A stretch of 64,000 nt of DNA from Cytobacillus pseudoceanisediminis (GCF_023516215.1 NZ_CP097349.1:3100001-3164000); one strand, 5' to 3'. Numbered from the stretch's first letter, positions 38,717-47,210 are shown. Notes: generated from the sequence alone by a model not told the origin. Numbers and translations are program-made.

Positions 38717-39505
38717 CTATTTTAAAACGTTTTTCAAGACTTCTTCGGTTACTTTTTGAACAATGCTTTCGATCATTTCTTCTTGCAGACCGGGAGCTGT
38801 CCGGATATTCTTATCATTGCCAGGAACCGGTATTCCGCCTGTTTTAATGCCCATTTTCTCACGGATTGAGATCAAATCTGCAATTTGTCCTGTGCTTAGT
38901 TCGTTTGACTTCTGCATGATGTGTTCTGAATACATCAGCATGAGTGCATAGTGTTCCAGTGATTCCATTCGAAAATAGGCCTCTGTGATATCCCTGCCCC
39001 AGGTCAGGGCGCCATGGTTGGCAAGAAGAACGGCATTGTAATCCCTGCAGTATGGGGCAATTGAATCAGGAACTTCCTGTGTGCCCGGAGTGGCATACGG
39101 GGCAACCGGCACTTTGCCAAGCAGGACTATCACTTCCGGTGATACAGGTTTTTCCAGGCTGATTCCGGCTATGGCAAACGTAGTGGCGACAGGCGGATGG
39201 GCATGGACAACTGCCTTTGCTTCAGGGTTTTCCTGATACACTCTGAGGTGCATCTTCACTTCGGAAGAAGGCTTCAGATTGCCCTCTAGCACGTTGCCTA
39301 AAAGATCCATTTTGACCATCATTTCAGGGGTCATAAATCCTTTGCTTACTCCAGTTGGTGTTGTCCAGAGTTCATGGTCGCCCACCTTAATGGAGATATT
39401 TCCGTCGTTTGCTGCAACGAAGCTTTTATTGTACACTCTTTTGCCGATTTCACAGATCAGTTCCTTTGCTTCCCGATCGCTTATATATGTATTTTGAACA
39501 GCCAT
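38717..39505 (-). CDS. Class II aldolase/adducin-family protein with C-terminal helical extension
   Basis: 262 aa from the ATG at 39505 (AAGGGAG upstream; an alternative ATG at 39535 also has AGGGAG). Aldolase features: NDGNISIKV, TPTGVSKG, Glu and zinc ligands in SSEVKMHLRVY and VVHAHPPVAT, and NHGALTWG. Such enzymes cleave deoxy-ketose 1-phosphates to DHAP and an aldehyde. MtnA and MtnK genes lie 2 kb upstream on the same strand, so a 5-deoxyribose/methylthioribose DHAP shunt is plausible. After residue 215 there is a Gly/Pro linker (GGIPVPGNDKNIRTAPG) and a terminal amphipathic helix (EEMIESIVQKVTEEVLK) beyond the normal family length. Confidence 0.8.
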   Translation of the reverse strand: MAVQNTYISDREAKELICEIGKRVYNKSFVAANDGNISIKVGDHELWTTPTGVSKGFMTPEMMVKMDLLGNVLEGNLKPSSEVKMHLRVYQENPEAKAVVHAHPPVATTFAIAGISLEKPVSPEVIVLLGKVPVAPYATPGTQEVPDSIAPYCRDYNAVLLANHGALTWGRDITEAYFRMESLEHYALMLMYSEHIMQKSNELSTGQIADLISIREKMGIKTGGIPVPGNDKNIRTAPGLQEEMIESIVQKVTEEVLKNVLK

Positions 39506-39652
39506 GGCTGTCAGCTCCCTTCTATTTACATCCACTCCCTATTGTATATTCAAAAGTGATTTGCATCAGCAATTTTTACAAGTTTTCATCTTTCGCTAAA
39601 ATATGATCATTTCCGCGGAAATATTATGTAATTCGAGGAGATTCATTCTACT

Positions 39653-39686
39653 AAAAAAACTGCCCGATCAGAGGATCGGACGGTTC
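39653..39686 (-). terminator. Terminator of subtilase copy 2
   Basis: Stem AAC-G-CCGATC / GATCGG-C-GTT with a 4-5 nt loop followed by TTTTTTT on the minus strand. Confidence 0.75.
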
Positions 39687-39709
39687 TTCGGGGGTATGTT
39701 GCTGATTGC

Positions 39710-40980
39710 TTATTTCACGCGGGGATATCCAAAGCCTGATGCATAGTCATCACCAGCTGCTGCTCCATATCCGCCTTTAATGTCATATTGCTTGGCACGG
39801 TTTTGAAGCTCTGTGCGAAGCTGAGTATGGCTCATGGATGGGCTGGATGACCAAATTTTTGCTGCAAGGCCAGCTACGTGAGGTGTAGCCATGGATGTTC
39901 CGCTGATCGTGTTATAGCCTCCGTTATACCATGTAGACTCGATGCTTGCTCCCGGTGCAGACACTTCCACGTCTTTTTCCTGAATGACATAGTCACCGTC
40001 AGTGCTAGGATTTCCGCGGGACGAGAAGTTGGCTACACGGTATGTACCGTTTTGCTGGACGTTTTCAAGGGCTGCAACTGCAATCGCATTCTTTAATGCT
40101 CCAGGATAGCCGATTGTATTAGCGCTGTATCCGGAATTTCCTGCTGCGGCAACAACAAGGACACCTTTGCTGTAGGCATAATCAACCGCACTGCTGATTA
40201 GAGAATCTTTGCCGCTTGAACCAAGTGACATATTAATGACTACTTTTGATCCTGTGCGGGATGCTTCGTCCGCAACGTGGCGGATTGCTGCTGCAATATC
40301 ATCTGAGTAGCCTGAGCCATTATCGCCAAGTACTTTGTATGCCCATAATTTCGCCTGTGGAGCTACTCCATAGATTCCCTGGCCGTCGTATCCACCATGT
40401 GCTAAAACCGTCCCAGCTACATGTGTACCATGTCCCTGACGATCAGTACATGAGCCATTTACAATCGGGCTGGATTGAGTGAAATCCTTACATTGCTCTG
40501 CAGAGCCTTCCAGGTCAATATGGCTTGTATGAACGCCTGTATCAAGAACAGCAACCTTAATGCCGCTTCCGCCTGACGTACTGGTAATGCTGCTGTTATT
40601 ATAGATGGAAGCAATTCCCCATGGTGTCTGATCACTAGGATATCCCGCTGCCTGAATAGAAACCGAATCTTTCTTGGACACTTCCGTTCTGGCAGTATCA
40701 AGAGTAACTTCGCTTACCTTTTCAATCTTTAAGTTCTTATTTTTGAGCAATGCCTGGTATTGCTTTGCATTGACTTCAGCAGTCATGCCATCACTGCCAA
40801 AATCCCAGCGCTTGTCCACCTGTGAATTCACAGAAGCTTTAGCGTTTGACGGCCCCTGGATCAATACCCGGTAGGTTTCGTTTTGAGTCTCTGGTTCTTT
40901 TGCAAATGCCCCCGCTGTAAAAACTGATAAACCCATTGTCATACTTAGAAGTGCTGCTCCTAATGCCCTTTTTTCTTCAT
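39710..40980 (-). CDS. Secreted subtilisin-family (S8) serine protease, copy 2 (start region broken in a homopolymer)
   Basis: About 423 aa. From ATG 40980 behind GAGGAG the frame reads MKKKGH and stops; one base added to the T6 run at 40969-40974 gives MKKKRALGAALLSMTMGLSV, a normal signal peptide. The I9-type propeptide (ETYRVLIQGPSNAKAS) and catalytic domain follow: Asp in VAVLDTGVHTSHIDL, His in QGHGTHVAGTVLAHGG, Asn in AAAGNSGY and Ser in GTSMATPHVAGLAAK. A Cys pair is conserved with copy 1 (EQCKDF, GSCTDR). The two copies are close paralogues about 10 kb apart on opposite strands. This one sits between mtnA and the aldolase gene. Confidence 0.87.
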
Positions 40981-41336
40981 CCTTTTTCTCCTCTCGAATC
41001 TATATTTTTTCTGTCGGTTCTTGTTGTATTTAAAGTATATTTAAAATATTCAGACTCTAACAATATGCTAAATTATTTAATTCTCATACTTTAGAATCAG
41101 GTACAGAAACATAGTTTCTTAAAAAGTATCAGGTATTTTGGAGGGTTTACAAATACTTTCTACTATCTGAATGGTAATTACTTCATAATTTTTCCATAAA
41201 CTATAGGATTACCCCAAATAAAATAGTACTTTTGATTGATGGAAAGAGTTAAATTACACTCTATTTTTATCGGAATCAGGGATATTTTCCTAGTTAAACG
41301 CTTTAAAGATATAAAGAATAGAAGTGGAAGCATGAA
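40981..41336 (-). promoter_or_regulatory. Upstream region of subtilase copy 2
   Basis: A 356-bp AT-rich stretch without a gene. On the minus strand TTGTTA and TATACT, 18 nt apart (within about 41037-41066), form a likely promoter. It includes CTGAAT-TTTT-AAATATA resembling the promoter of subtilase copy 1. No other feature is seen; short frames here lack ribosome sites. Confidence 0.4.
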
Positions 41337-41366
41337 AATGCCCCCTGACCACTTGGCCAGGAGGCG
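41337..41366 (-). terminator. Terminator of mtnA
   Basis: Stem CGCC-CCTGGCC / GG-CAGGGGGC, partly mismatched, followed by ATTTTC on the minus strand. Confidence 0.6.
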
Positions 41367-41375
41367 GAATTCTTC

Positions 41376-42440
41376 CTATTTAAACATCTTAGACAGACTT
41401 TCAGTAAACGGTGCATAAGCTATGCCATTCTCCGTAATAATGCCTGTAATCAAATCATGATCTGTGACATCGAATGCGGGGTTATAGGTTTGTACACCTT
41501 CTGGCGCCATCGGCTTTTCGTACCATTTAGAAGTAATTTCTTCTGAATCTCTTAATTCAATATGGATATCGTCCCCTGTTTTGCATGCGAGATCGACTGT
41601 TGACAGAGGGGCACAAACATAAAAAGGTATTTTATAATGTTTTGCGAGAATCGCAACGCCAGAAGTTCCAATCTTATTGGCTGCATCCCCATTGGCTGCC
41701 ACGCGGTCACAGCCGACAAGTACCGCTTGAATCTTGCCTTCTTTCATTACGATGCTGGCCATATTGTCACAGATCAGCGTAACATCGACACCTGCTTCTT
41801 CGAGCTCCCATGCTGTCAGGCGGGCCCCCTGCAAAAGCGGGCGGGTTTCATCAGCGTATACTTTAAAATCATATCCCTTTTCCTGGCCTAAATAAATCGG
41901 AGCAAGAGCTGTTCCATATTTAGCGGTGGCAATCGTACCTGCATTGCAGTGTGTCAGAATACCCCAACCAGGCTCAAGTACAGAAAGCGCGTGCTGTCCA
42001 ATCGACTCGCAAACCTTTTCATCCTCAGCCCGTATTTTTTCTGCTTCCACTTTTAGGGCTTGCTTTATTTCGGCTGCAGCTTTGCCTTCTTCCTTCAGGA
42101 AACGGGCTTCCATGCGGTCGAGCGCCCAAAACAGATTAACTGCAGTTGGCCGTGATGACGCCAGGTATTCCTTCGCCTTTTTAAAATCCATATAAAGTTC
42201 TTCATAGCTTACTGCTGCTGATTGCTTTGTGCCCAAATAGACACCGTAAGCCGCCGCTATTCCAATGGCAGGTGCACCCCGGACCTTCAAATGATAGATT
42301 GCTTCCCATATATCCTTTAATTCTTTCAAATGCAAAAAGTTCTTTTCATTCGGCAGAACTGTTTGATCTAATAGAATGAGCGTGTCGTTTTCATCATCCA
42401 ATCTGACAGACTGGATGACATCCACTGGTTTTCCCATCAT
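41376..42440 (-). CDS. mtnA: S-methyl-5-thioribose-1-phosphate isomerase (MtnA/DrdI family)
   Basis: 354 aa. Family motifs: KVRGAPAIGIAAAYGV, RPTAVNLFWALDRM, GILTHCNAGTIATAKYGTAL with the catalytic Cys, and IQAVLVGCDRVAANGDAANKIGT with the catalytic Asp. It converts methylthioribose-1-phosphate (or 5-deoxyribose-1-phosphate) to the ribulose form. It starts at 42440 or 42437 (two consecutive ATGs behind AAAGGAGG), about 10 nt after mtnK. The later methionine-salvage genes mtnW, X, B and D are not in the window, which raises the alternative of 5-deoxyribose disposal. Confidence 0.88.
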   Translation of the reverse strand: MMGKPVDVIQSVRLDDENDTLILLDQTVLPNEKNFLHLKELKDIWEAIYHLKVRGAPAIGIAAAYGVYLGTKQSAAVSYEELYMDFKKAKEYLASSRPTAVNLFWALDRMEARFLKEEGKAAAEIKQALKVEAEKIRAEDEKVCESIGQHALSVLEPGWGILTHCNAGTIATAKYGTALAPIYLGQEKGYDFKVYADETRPLLQGARLTAWELEEAGVDVTLICDNMASIVMKEGKIQAVLVGCDRVAANGDAANKIGTSGVAILAKHYKIPFYVCAPLSTVDLACKTGDDIHIELRDSEEITSKWYEKPMAPEGVQTYNPAFDVTDHDLITGIITENGIAYAPFTESLSKMFK

Positions 42441-42450
42441 GCTGCCTCCT

Positions 42451-43674
42451 TTAGAACCTTTTTTCACAGTCTTTTAGAATACGTACAAAATCCTCACCTG
42501 TTTTAAAAGATTCCCTATCCATAATAAACATTTTTCCGGCTGCCAGACAAATCTTTTCCGCTGCAGCTCTGCTGCTGTATTCTTCAATGGAAGTGACATC
42601 CTTGACAGATGCCAGCCCGATAATTCTTCTGCACAGTTCAAGTCCCGTGACAGCTGCTGTGTCACGCAGGACTGCATCCAGATAATATTCTTTAAACCCA
42701 TCATAACGGGCTGTTTGCTCAGTTGCTTTCTCCTCCCATGCCCGGAGGAATTTCTTTTTGAACAAGTCTATAATATCTTCCATTGTATTTTCGAGATATT
42801 CCAGCTGAACCTGTCTTTCTTCACCATCTGCCATTGTATATTTCGCGTTCACATAGGCGAAAATCAGGTTGGCGATCACGTTGCCGACATCGTAGCCGGC
42901 AGGGCCGCAGAATGCGAATTCGGGATCAATGATTTTAGTAGAATCTTCTTTTACAAAAATCGAGCCTGTGTGCAGATCGCCATGCAGAAGGGACTGGGCA
43001 TGGGTCATAAACTCGAATTTAAGCTTTGCAGTTTCAAGCTGAAGCTTCGGGTCTTCCCATATTTCCCTTTTGGCAAATTCCCTGGTGCCTTCAAACACTT
43101 CATTTCTCGGACAATCGTAAAACGGTTCTGTGAAGACGAGGTCCTCTGAAATTTCGCATAATTCCGGGTTGGTGAATTTTTGGACCAGCTCTTTCTTTTC
43201 CTTATGCCCCATTACAACATCGGAAGTAAGCAAAAGGGTATTTACCAGGAAAGTCGAGATATGGTCAGCAAACAGCGGGAATTTTTCATGCCGCATTAAG
43301 GCTGTTCTCATGATGGTATAATCAGACAGATCCTCCATCGCGGTACAGTTCATAATGGGATCGTAGCTAAACACTTTTGGCACAAAACCTGGAGCGAGTT
43401 TGTTTTGCAGATCCAGAATTTCGTATTCAATGCGGTTGCGGTCAGGAGACAGCTTAAATTCATCAGAGATTCTGGCAACCGGACCAGCCTGCTTGATGAT
43501 CAGAGACTTATTGTGTTTATGGTCCGTCAGCTTGAACACATAGTTTAAATTGCCATCGCCAATTTCCCTGCAGTCCAATTCGGCATCTGGAGCAAAATAA
43601 TTCAGTCTTGTTTTGGCATATTCAATGGCTTCCTGTTCAGTCATTGTAAAATAGGCGGATGTAAAAACAGTCAT
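42451..43674 (-). CDS. mtnK: S-methyl-5-thioribose kinase (MtnK/DrdK family)
   Basis: 407 aa with a protein-kinase-like fold: DGNLNYVFKL and SLIIKQAGPVAR near the N-terminus, the catalytic loop LLHGDLHTGSIFV and metal-binding IIDPEFAFCGPAGYDVGN. It phosphorylates methylthioribose, a by-product of spermidine and ethylene-type SAM chemistry. The start at 43674 is chosen for GGAGG 8 nt upstream; it is followed by mtnA in an operon. No SAM riboswitch is seen in the 100 nt upstream. A 5-deoxyribose kinase role is the alternative. Confidence 0.88.
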   Translation of the reverse strand: MTVFTSAYFTMTEQEAIEYAKTRLNYFAPDAELDCREIGDGNLNYVFKLTDHKHNKSLIIKQAGPVARISDEFKLSPDRNRIEYEILDLQNKLAPGFVPKVFSYDPIMNCTAMEDLSDYTIMRTALMRHEKFPLFADHISTFLVNTLLLTSDVVMGHKEKKELVQKFTNPELCEISEDLVFTEPFYDCPRNEVFEGTREFAKREIWEDPKLQLETAKLKFEFMTHAQSLLHGDLHTGSIFVKEDSTKIIDPEFAFCGPAGYDVGNVIANLIFAYVNAKYTMADGEERQVQLEYLENTMEDIIDLFKKKFLRAWEEKATEQTARYDGFKEYYLDAVLRDTAAVTGLELCRRIIGLASVKDVTSIEEYSSRAAAEKICLAAGKMFIMDRESFKTGEDFVRILKDCEKRF

Positions 43675-43784
43675 GCAAAAAGCCTCCAATACGAATCTTT
43701 TTTGATAGTAGCTATGTTTTGTGAATTTAATATATTTGAAAATATCTAAATACTATCATGGGAGTGGGGGTTCGACAATATTTT

Positions 43785-43816
43785 TTTATATAAAAAGAAG
43801 CCGCTTCAGCAGCTTC
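43785..43816 (-). terminator. Terminator of the RsbR-paralogue gene
   Basis: Stem GAAGC-GC / GC-GCTTC followed by TTTTTATATAAAAAAATA on the minus strand. Confidence 0.55.
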
Positions 43817-43827
43817 AATCATTTAAT

Positions 43828-44643
43828 TTATTTAATGCTTCTAATCGCCTGCAGGACGTTCGAATATACTTCAAGGGATGATAAGTCAATGCCAAGGGTA
43901 ACGGCTTTCTTTGCCAAATCCGGTCTGACACCTGTGGCAATGGTGTTGACACCGATCAGCAGGAGGATATTCCGGATATCAAAGATGTGCTTGGCGATTT
44001 CAATATCTATATTCACCGTGCCGGAAAAGTCGATAATTAAGGTTTCAATTCCCAGCTGGCTTACCCGCGGGACTGTTTTCTCAATGATGATTTGTGCTCT
44101 GTCGTAGTCTATGCTGCCGATCAACGGCAGAATGGCAATGCTGTCCTGAATCGGTACAATTGCAGCAGACAGTTCATTTACCTGGGATTGGGTCTCCTTT
44201 AATTGTTCCTCCGAGTGCCGTTCAAAAGCAAATACGGTTTCATTAATGCTTATGTCGAGTATGTAGTTTACTTTTTTCACAATAGAAATAACTTCATCCG
44301 CTGTTAACTCAAATTCCATCCCTATATTACGTAATCTATCAGTAAAAACAATGCGGGTGTCCGGATATCGGGTGACTATATCGGAAATTTTTCCTCCCAG
44401 GGAGGCAGCACGTTCGCCGTTTCCCTTACTCCACTCGACCAGTCCTTCAGGAACCCGATTTTCGCTGTTAGCAATCATGACTCCCAGATAATTTATAAAC
44501 TCAACATACATCGAAACGGCCGCATCAATTTCCTGTTTGGGAATTTCGAAACCAAACCGGCTTACGATTTCTGCAACAATCTCTTCTGATAATACCTCCG
44601 CATTTTGAGTAAGATACGCTGAAACTTTTCGAATAGGCTCCAT
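43828..44643 (-). CDS. RsbR-type stressosome co-antagonist paralogue (STAS domain)
   Basis: 271 aa. The N-terminal half (residues 1-150) is a helical globin-like sensor domain of the RsbR kind; the C-terminal half is a STAS domain (AIVPIQDSIAILPLIGSIDYDRAQIIIE, then ETLIIDFSGTVNIDIEIAKHIF, then GVRPDLAKKAVTLGIDL). RsbR paralogues assemble with RsbS into stressosomes that release RsbT and start the sigma-B cascade. At the two positions where RsbR carries phosphorylated Thr (VGT and DITG), this protein has Ser (IGS, DFSG). It stands alone, without RsbS/T genes, like the rsbRB-D paralogues. Confidence 0.78.
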   Translation of the reverse strand: MEPIRKVSAYLTQNAEVLSEEIVAEIVSRFGFEIPKQEIDAAVSMYVEFINYLGVMIANSENRVPEGLVEWSKGNGERAASLGGKISDIVTRYPDTRIVFTDRLRNIGMEFELTADEVISIVKKVNYILDISINETVFAFERHSEEQLKETQSQVNELSAAIVPIQDSIAILPLIGSIDYDRAQIIIEKTVPRVSQLGIETLIIDFSGTVNIDIEIAKHIFDIRNILLLIGVNTIATGVRPDLAKKAVTLGIDLSSLEVYSNVLQAIRSIK

Positions 44644-44763
44644 CTGTATGTATATCCCCTCTCTTATGTCCTGCTTCGATTATATCCTACTATATCTTCA
44701 AAATAACAGAATGGAGAATAAATAGGAGGATTTCCTTAAGAGGAAGAGTCATTAACTATGGTT

Positions 44764-45060
44764 TTAAAGCCATTCCTCATAATCTTCTTCCTTTATTTCG
44801 CTGATCAGCAGAGATTCAAACCTTCTGTAAAGCTCCTGAATGTCGGCATTGCTGTTAATCAGCGGCAGCTTGTTTTGATAGTCTTCTTCCGACTTAAAAA
44901 AACTGATTTCTGTCCACTTTGTCTCATCTATCTTGTTTTTTAACATTTTGGTCTGAACATCGATGTAATTCCGGTAGATATGACCGGCTTTCCGCTGGAG
45001 CAGCATCAGTTCCTGTTCGTTTTCCGGGCGGATATGATATTGATAGAGTTTTATGTACAT
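44764..45060 (-). CDS. Small alpha/beta protein, possibly ABM-like dimeric barrel
   Basis: 98 aa from ATG 45060 behind AAAGGAG; a frame extending to 45093 lacks a site. The sequence MYIKLYQYHIRPENEQELML...WTEISFFKSEEDYQNKL...FESLL has the beta-alpha-beta rhythm of dimeric alpha-beta barrel proteins such as the antibiotic biosynthesis monooxygenase fold, where the first strand and the 'TEISFFKSEEDY' strand-helix are usual. The match is by pattern only and function is unknown. A phased repeat begins right upstream. Confidence 0.5.
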   Translation of the reverse strand: MYIKLYQYHIRPENEQELMLLQRKAGHIYRNYIDVQTKMLKNKIDETKWTEISFFKSEEDYQNKLPLINSNADIQELYRRFESLLISEIKEEDYEEWL

Positions 45061-45083
45061 GGCAGCTCCTTTAGTTCCTGGCG

Positions 45084-45170
45084 TTATGGGCAAGCTTGAG
45101 ATGTTTTGAGTGATTTTTTGTGTTTATGGGCGAAAGTCAGATCTTATGAGCGAATCCAGTTTTTGAGTGA
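45084..45170. repeat. Short 20-bp phased degenerate repeat (about 5 units)
   Basis: Cores GGGCAAG, GAGTGAT, GGGCGAA, GAGCGAA and GAGTGAC, each preceded by a TTATG- or TTTTG-type sequence, start at about 45088, 45108, 45128, 45148 and 45165. Spacing is 20, 20, 20 and 17 bp. The tract lies between two minus-strand genes and has no coding potential. Confidence 0.5.
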
Positions 45171-45207
45171 CATTCAGATAAAAAGATTCTCAACCAGCAT
45201 CAGTTTT

Positions 45208-45972
45208 TCAATCTCCCAGCTTCTTATAGAAGCCCAATGCTTCAATTAAAAATTCCTTATCATACCCTGTCTTTTCATGAATCCGGGCAGACCATTCTTC
45301 AATAGTATCCACAGGAGCGTCATGATACAGGCCTTCTGTTGTACTGAGGAAGCTTTCCCAATTATAAAATTCCCAATGGGCGGTTTCATTTTTATAGGGA
45401 ATCCGCTGTTCCAGCAATGCCTTTGGATAAATAGTGTTCTGAGATCGTTCAGCTGCTTCCAGGAAAATGTTCATGGCTGCCGGATCCGTATCATAACTCT
45501 GCCGCGATATTTTTCCGTTTGGGCGGTGATAAGCAATTTCCAGCTGTCCGTCTTCAGATGAGACCTGAACATCTGCTGCCGGGAAAAATCCGCTTACTTT
45601 TTCCGGCGTAAAGTCTCTTGCCTCCGGATCAATTAATATGGGCTGCAGCCATTGGTCGCCCAGGTCACATAGAAAGCGGCGCCCCTCTTCATCCACTGCC
45701 ACCACTGCTGCATGGGCTGAAGATGTTTTCAATTCGTGGCCAACCGGATAGGCATCGATTCCAGCCTGCTTAAATTCATGAAGAAGCCAGATCGCCAGGT
45801 CAAAACAGTTTCCGGTAATGCCATACTGATCATGGTGCTCCTTCATTAAGGAAACCTCCCGCTGCTTTTTAATGCCGGCTTTATCGTAAAACCATGCTTT
45901 TGTCAGGGTCTCCATCGGAAAGCGATCAAATTTTTTCCAAACTGACAAAATCGAATGGGGTGCGTTCAACAT
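45208..45972 (-). CDS. Arylamine N-acetyltransferase/transglutaminase-like protein
   Basis: 254 aa. A Cys-His-Asp triad is laid out as in NAT enzymes: GNCFDLAIWLLHEF (Cys about residue 55), SSAHAAVVAVDEEG (His) and FLCDLGDQWLQPI (Asp). The C-terminal half is not typical of NAT and may bind a different acyl donor. The start at 45972 is chosen since AAAGGATGATT precedes the second ATG. It could acetylate aromatic amines or act as a cysteine-type acyltransferase or peptidase. No neighbour suggests a pathway. Confidence 0.6.
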   Translation of the reverse strand: MLNAPHSILSVWKKFDRFPMETLTKAWFYDKAGIKKQREVSLMKEHHDQYGITGNCFDLAIWLLHEFKQAGIDAYPVGHELKTSSAHAAVVAVDEEGRRFLCDLGDQWLQPILIDPEARDFTPEKVSGFFPAADVQVSSEDGQLEIAYHRPNGKISRQSYDTDPAAMNIFLEAAERSQNTIYPKALLEQRIPYKNETAHWEFYNWESFLSTTEGLYHDAPVDTIEEWSARIHEKTGYDKEFLIEALGFYKKLGD

Positions 45973-46097
45973 AATCATCCTTTCGTATATATACCATTTT
46001 ACTATTCTTTGTCGATTGTAAATTTCCTCTTCCTTTTGTTTGAACCGCTATGTATGATAGAGTAATTTTAGAAGAAAGCATTTAAAGGAGGCTTCAT

Positions 46098-47138
46098 ATG
46101 GCCAAGTACAGAGGATACATAGGAACATACACAAAGGGTGAAAGTGAAGGGATTTATTCATTTGTTCTGGATGCAGAAGCAGGCAGAATTTCCGATGTGA
46201 AAACGGCAGCAAAACTGGATAATCCCACTTATTTAACAATCAGCCAGGATAATCAATTTTTATACTCGGTTGCCAAGGAAGGCGAATCCGGCGGAGTAGC
46301 TGCCTATCGTTTGGACAGCAGCGGTTCACTTGAGAAAATCAACAGCCAGGTGGCAGATGGCTCTCCTCCTTGCCACGTCAGTGTCGATACATCTGTCCGA
46401 AATGTTTTCAGTGCAAACTACCATAAAGGGACAGTGGAGTCCTACTTAACAAATGAAGACGGCTCTCTAAACCCTGCCGTTTCGGTAATTGAACATAGCG
46501 GATCCGGACCTGACAGCAGGCAGGAAAAACCGCATACTCACTATGCAGGACTTACTTCGGACGAAAAATATTTAGTTGCAGTTGACCTGGGAACGGACCA
46601 GGTGATTACGTATGAAGTGAATGATGGAATTCTGAAGGAAAAAAGCATCCTGTCTGTAAAGCCGGGCTGCGGTCCGAGACACCTTGTGTTCCACCCAAAT
46701 GGAAGGTACGCCTATGTAATGACTGAGTTTAGCTCAGAGGTTCTTTTGCTTCAGTACCATGAGGATGGAAGCTTAGTTCAAAAGCAGGCTATTTCCACGA
46801 TTCCGGAAGGTTTTACGGAAAATAACCAGGGAAGCGCCATTCATATTTCTTCAGACGGCCGCTTCATTTATGCCGGCAACCGCGGACACGACAGCATTGC
46901 GGTGTTCTCCGTCAATCCGGATAATGGAGAGCTTGCTTTTGTGGAGCATACCTCCACAGAAGGAAACTGGCCGCGCGACTTTGTGCTTGATCCAACCGAG
47001 AAATTTGTGATTGGCTCCAACCAGAATTCCAGCAATATTGTTTTGTATTCCCGTGATGAGAATACCGGGAAGCTTTCATTACTTCAATCTGATGTTATGG
47101 TTCCGGATCCGGTTTGTGTGAAGTTTTTACATGTGTAA
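46098..47138 (+). CDS. pgl: Lactonase-family beta-propeller (6-phosphogluconolactonase type)
   Basis: 346 aa, seven-bladed propeller of the YkgB/Pgl kind. Motifs: GYIGTYTKGESEGIYSF at the start, DGSPPCHVSVD, SGPDSRQEKPHTHYAGL with the active-site His pair, GCGPRHLVFHPNGRYAYV, and ISSDGRFIYAGNRGHDSIAVF late. B. subtilis YkgB has 6-phosphogluconolactonase activity, giving the second step of the oxidative pentose phosphate pathway. The ribosome site is AAAGGAGG. It is monocistronic, and a REP-like element follows. Confidence 0.82.
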   Translation: MAKYRGYIGTYTKGESEGIYSFVLDAEAGRISDVKTAAKLDNPTYLTISQDNQFLYSVAKEGESGGVAAYRLDSSGSLEKINSQVADGSPPCHVSVDTSVRNVFSANYHKGTVESYLTNEDGSLNPAVSVIEHSGSGPDSRQEKPHTHYAGLTSDEKYLVAVDLGTDQVITYEVNDGILKEKSILSVKPGCGPRHLVFHPNGRYAYVMTEFSSEVLLLQYHEDGSLVQKQAISTIPEGFTENNQGSAIHISSDGRFIYAGNRGHDSIAVFSVNPDNGELAFVEHTSTEGNWPRDFVLDPTEKFVIGSNQNSSNIVLYSRDENTGKLSLLQSDVMVPDPVCVKFLHV

Positions 47139-47142
47139 GAAA

Positions 47143-47201
47143 AGCGAAAGAGCCTTGCCCGCCCCCGGCACCTCGAGGGGGCAGGCTCTGGAGCTAGACA
47201 G
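47143..47201. repeat. Dispersed REP-like intergenic element, copy 3 (short form)
   Basis: Begins AAAAGCGAAAGAGCCTTGCC and ends GGCTCTGGAGCTAGACAGG. The body is one long hairpin (GAGCC-TGCC-CCCC / GGGG-GGCA-GGCTC). End words match the elements at 165-347 and 6.47 kb. Confidence 0.55.
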
Positions 47202-47210
47202 GAAGAAACA

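Noticed and set aside
41236..41418. 60-codon plus-strand frame overlapping the mtnA terminator
   Set aside because: Crosses a terminator and the 3' end of mtnA, no conserved sequence.
43675..43784. SAM riboswitch upstream of mtnK
   Set aside because: The leader is short and lacks the S-box core and a terminator/antiterminator pair; the hairpin present is the terminator of the upstream gene.
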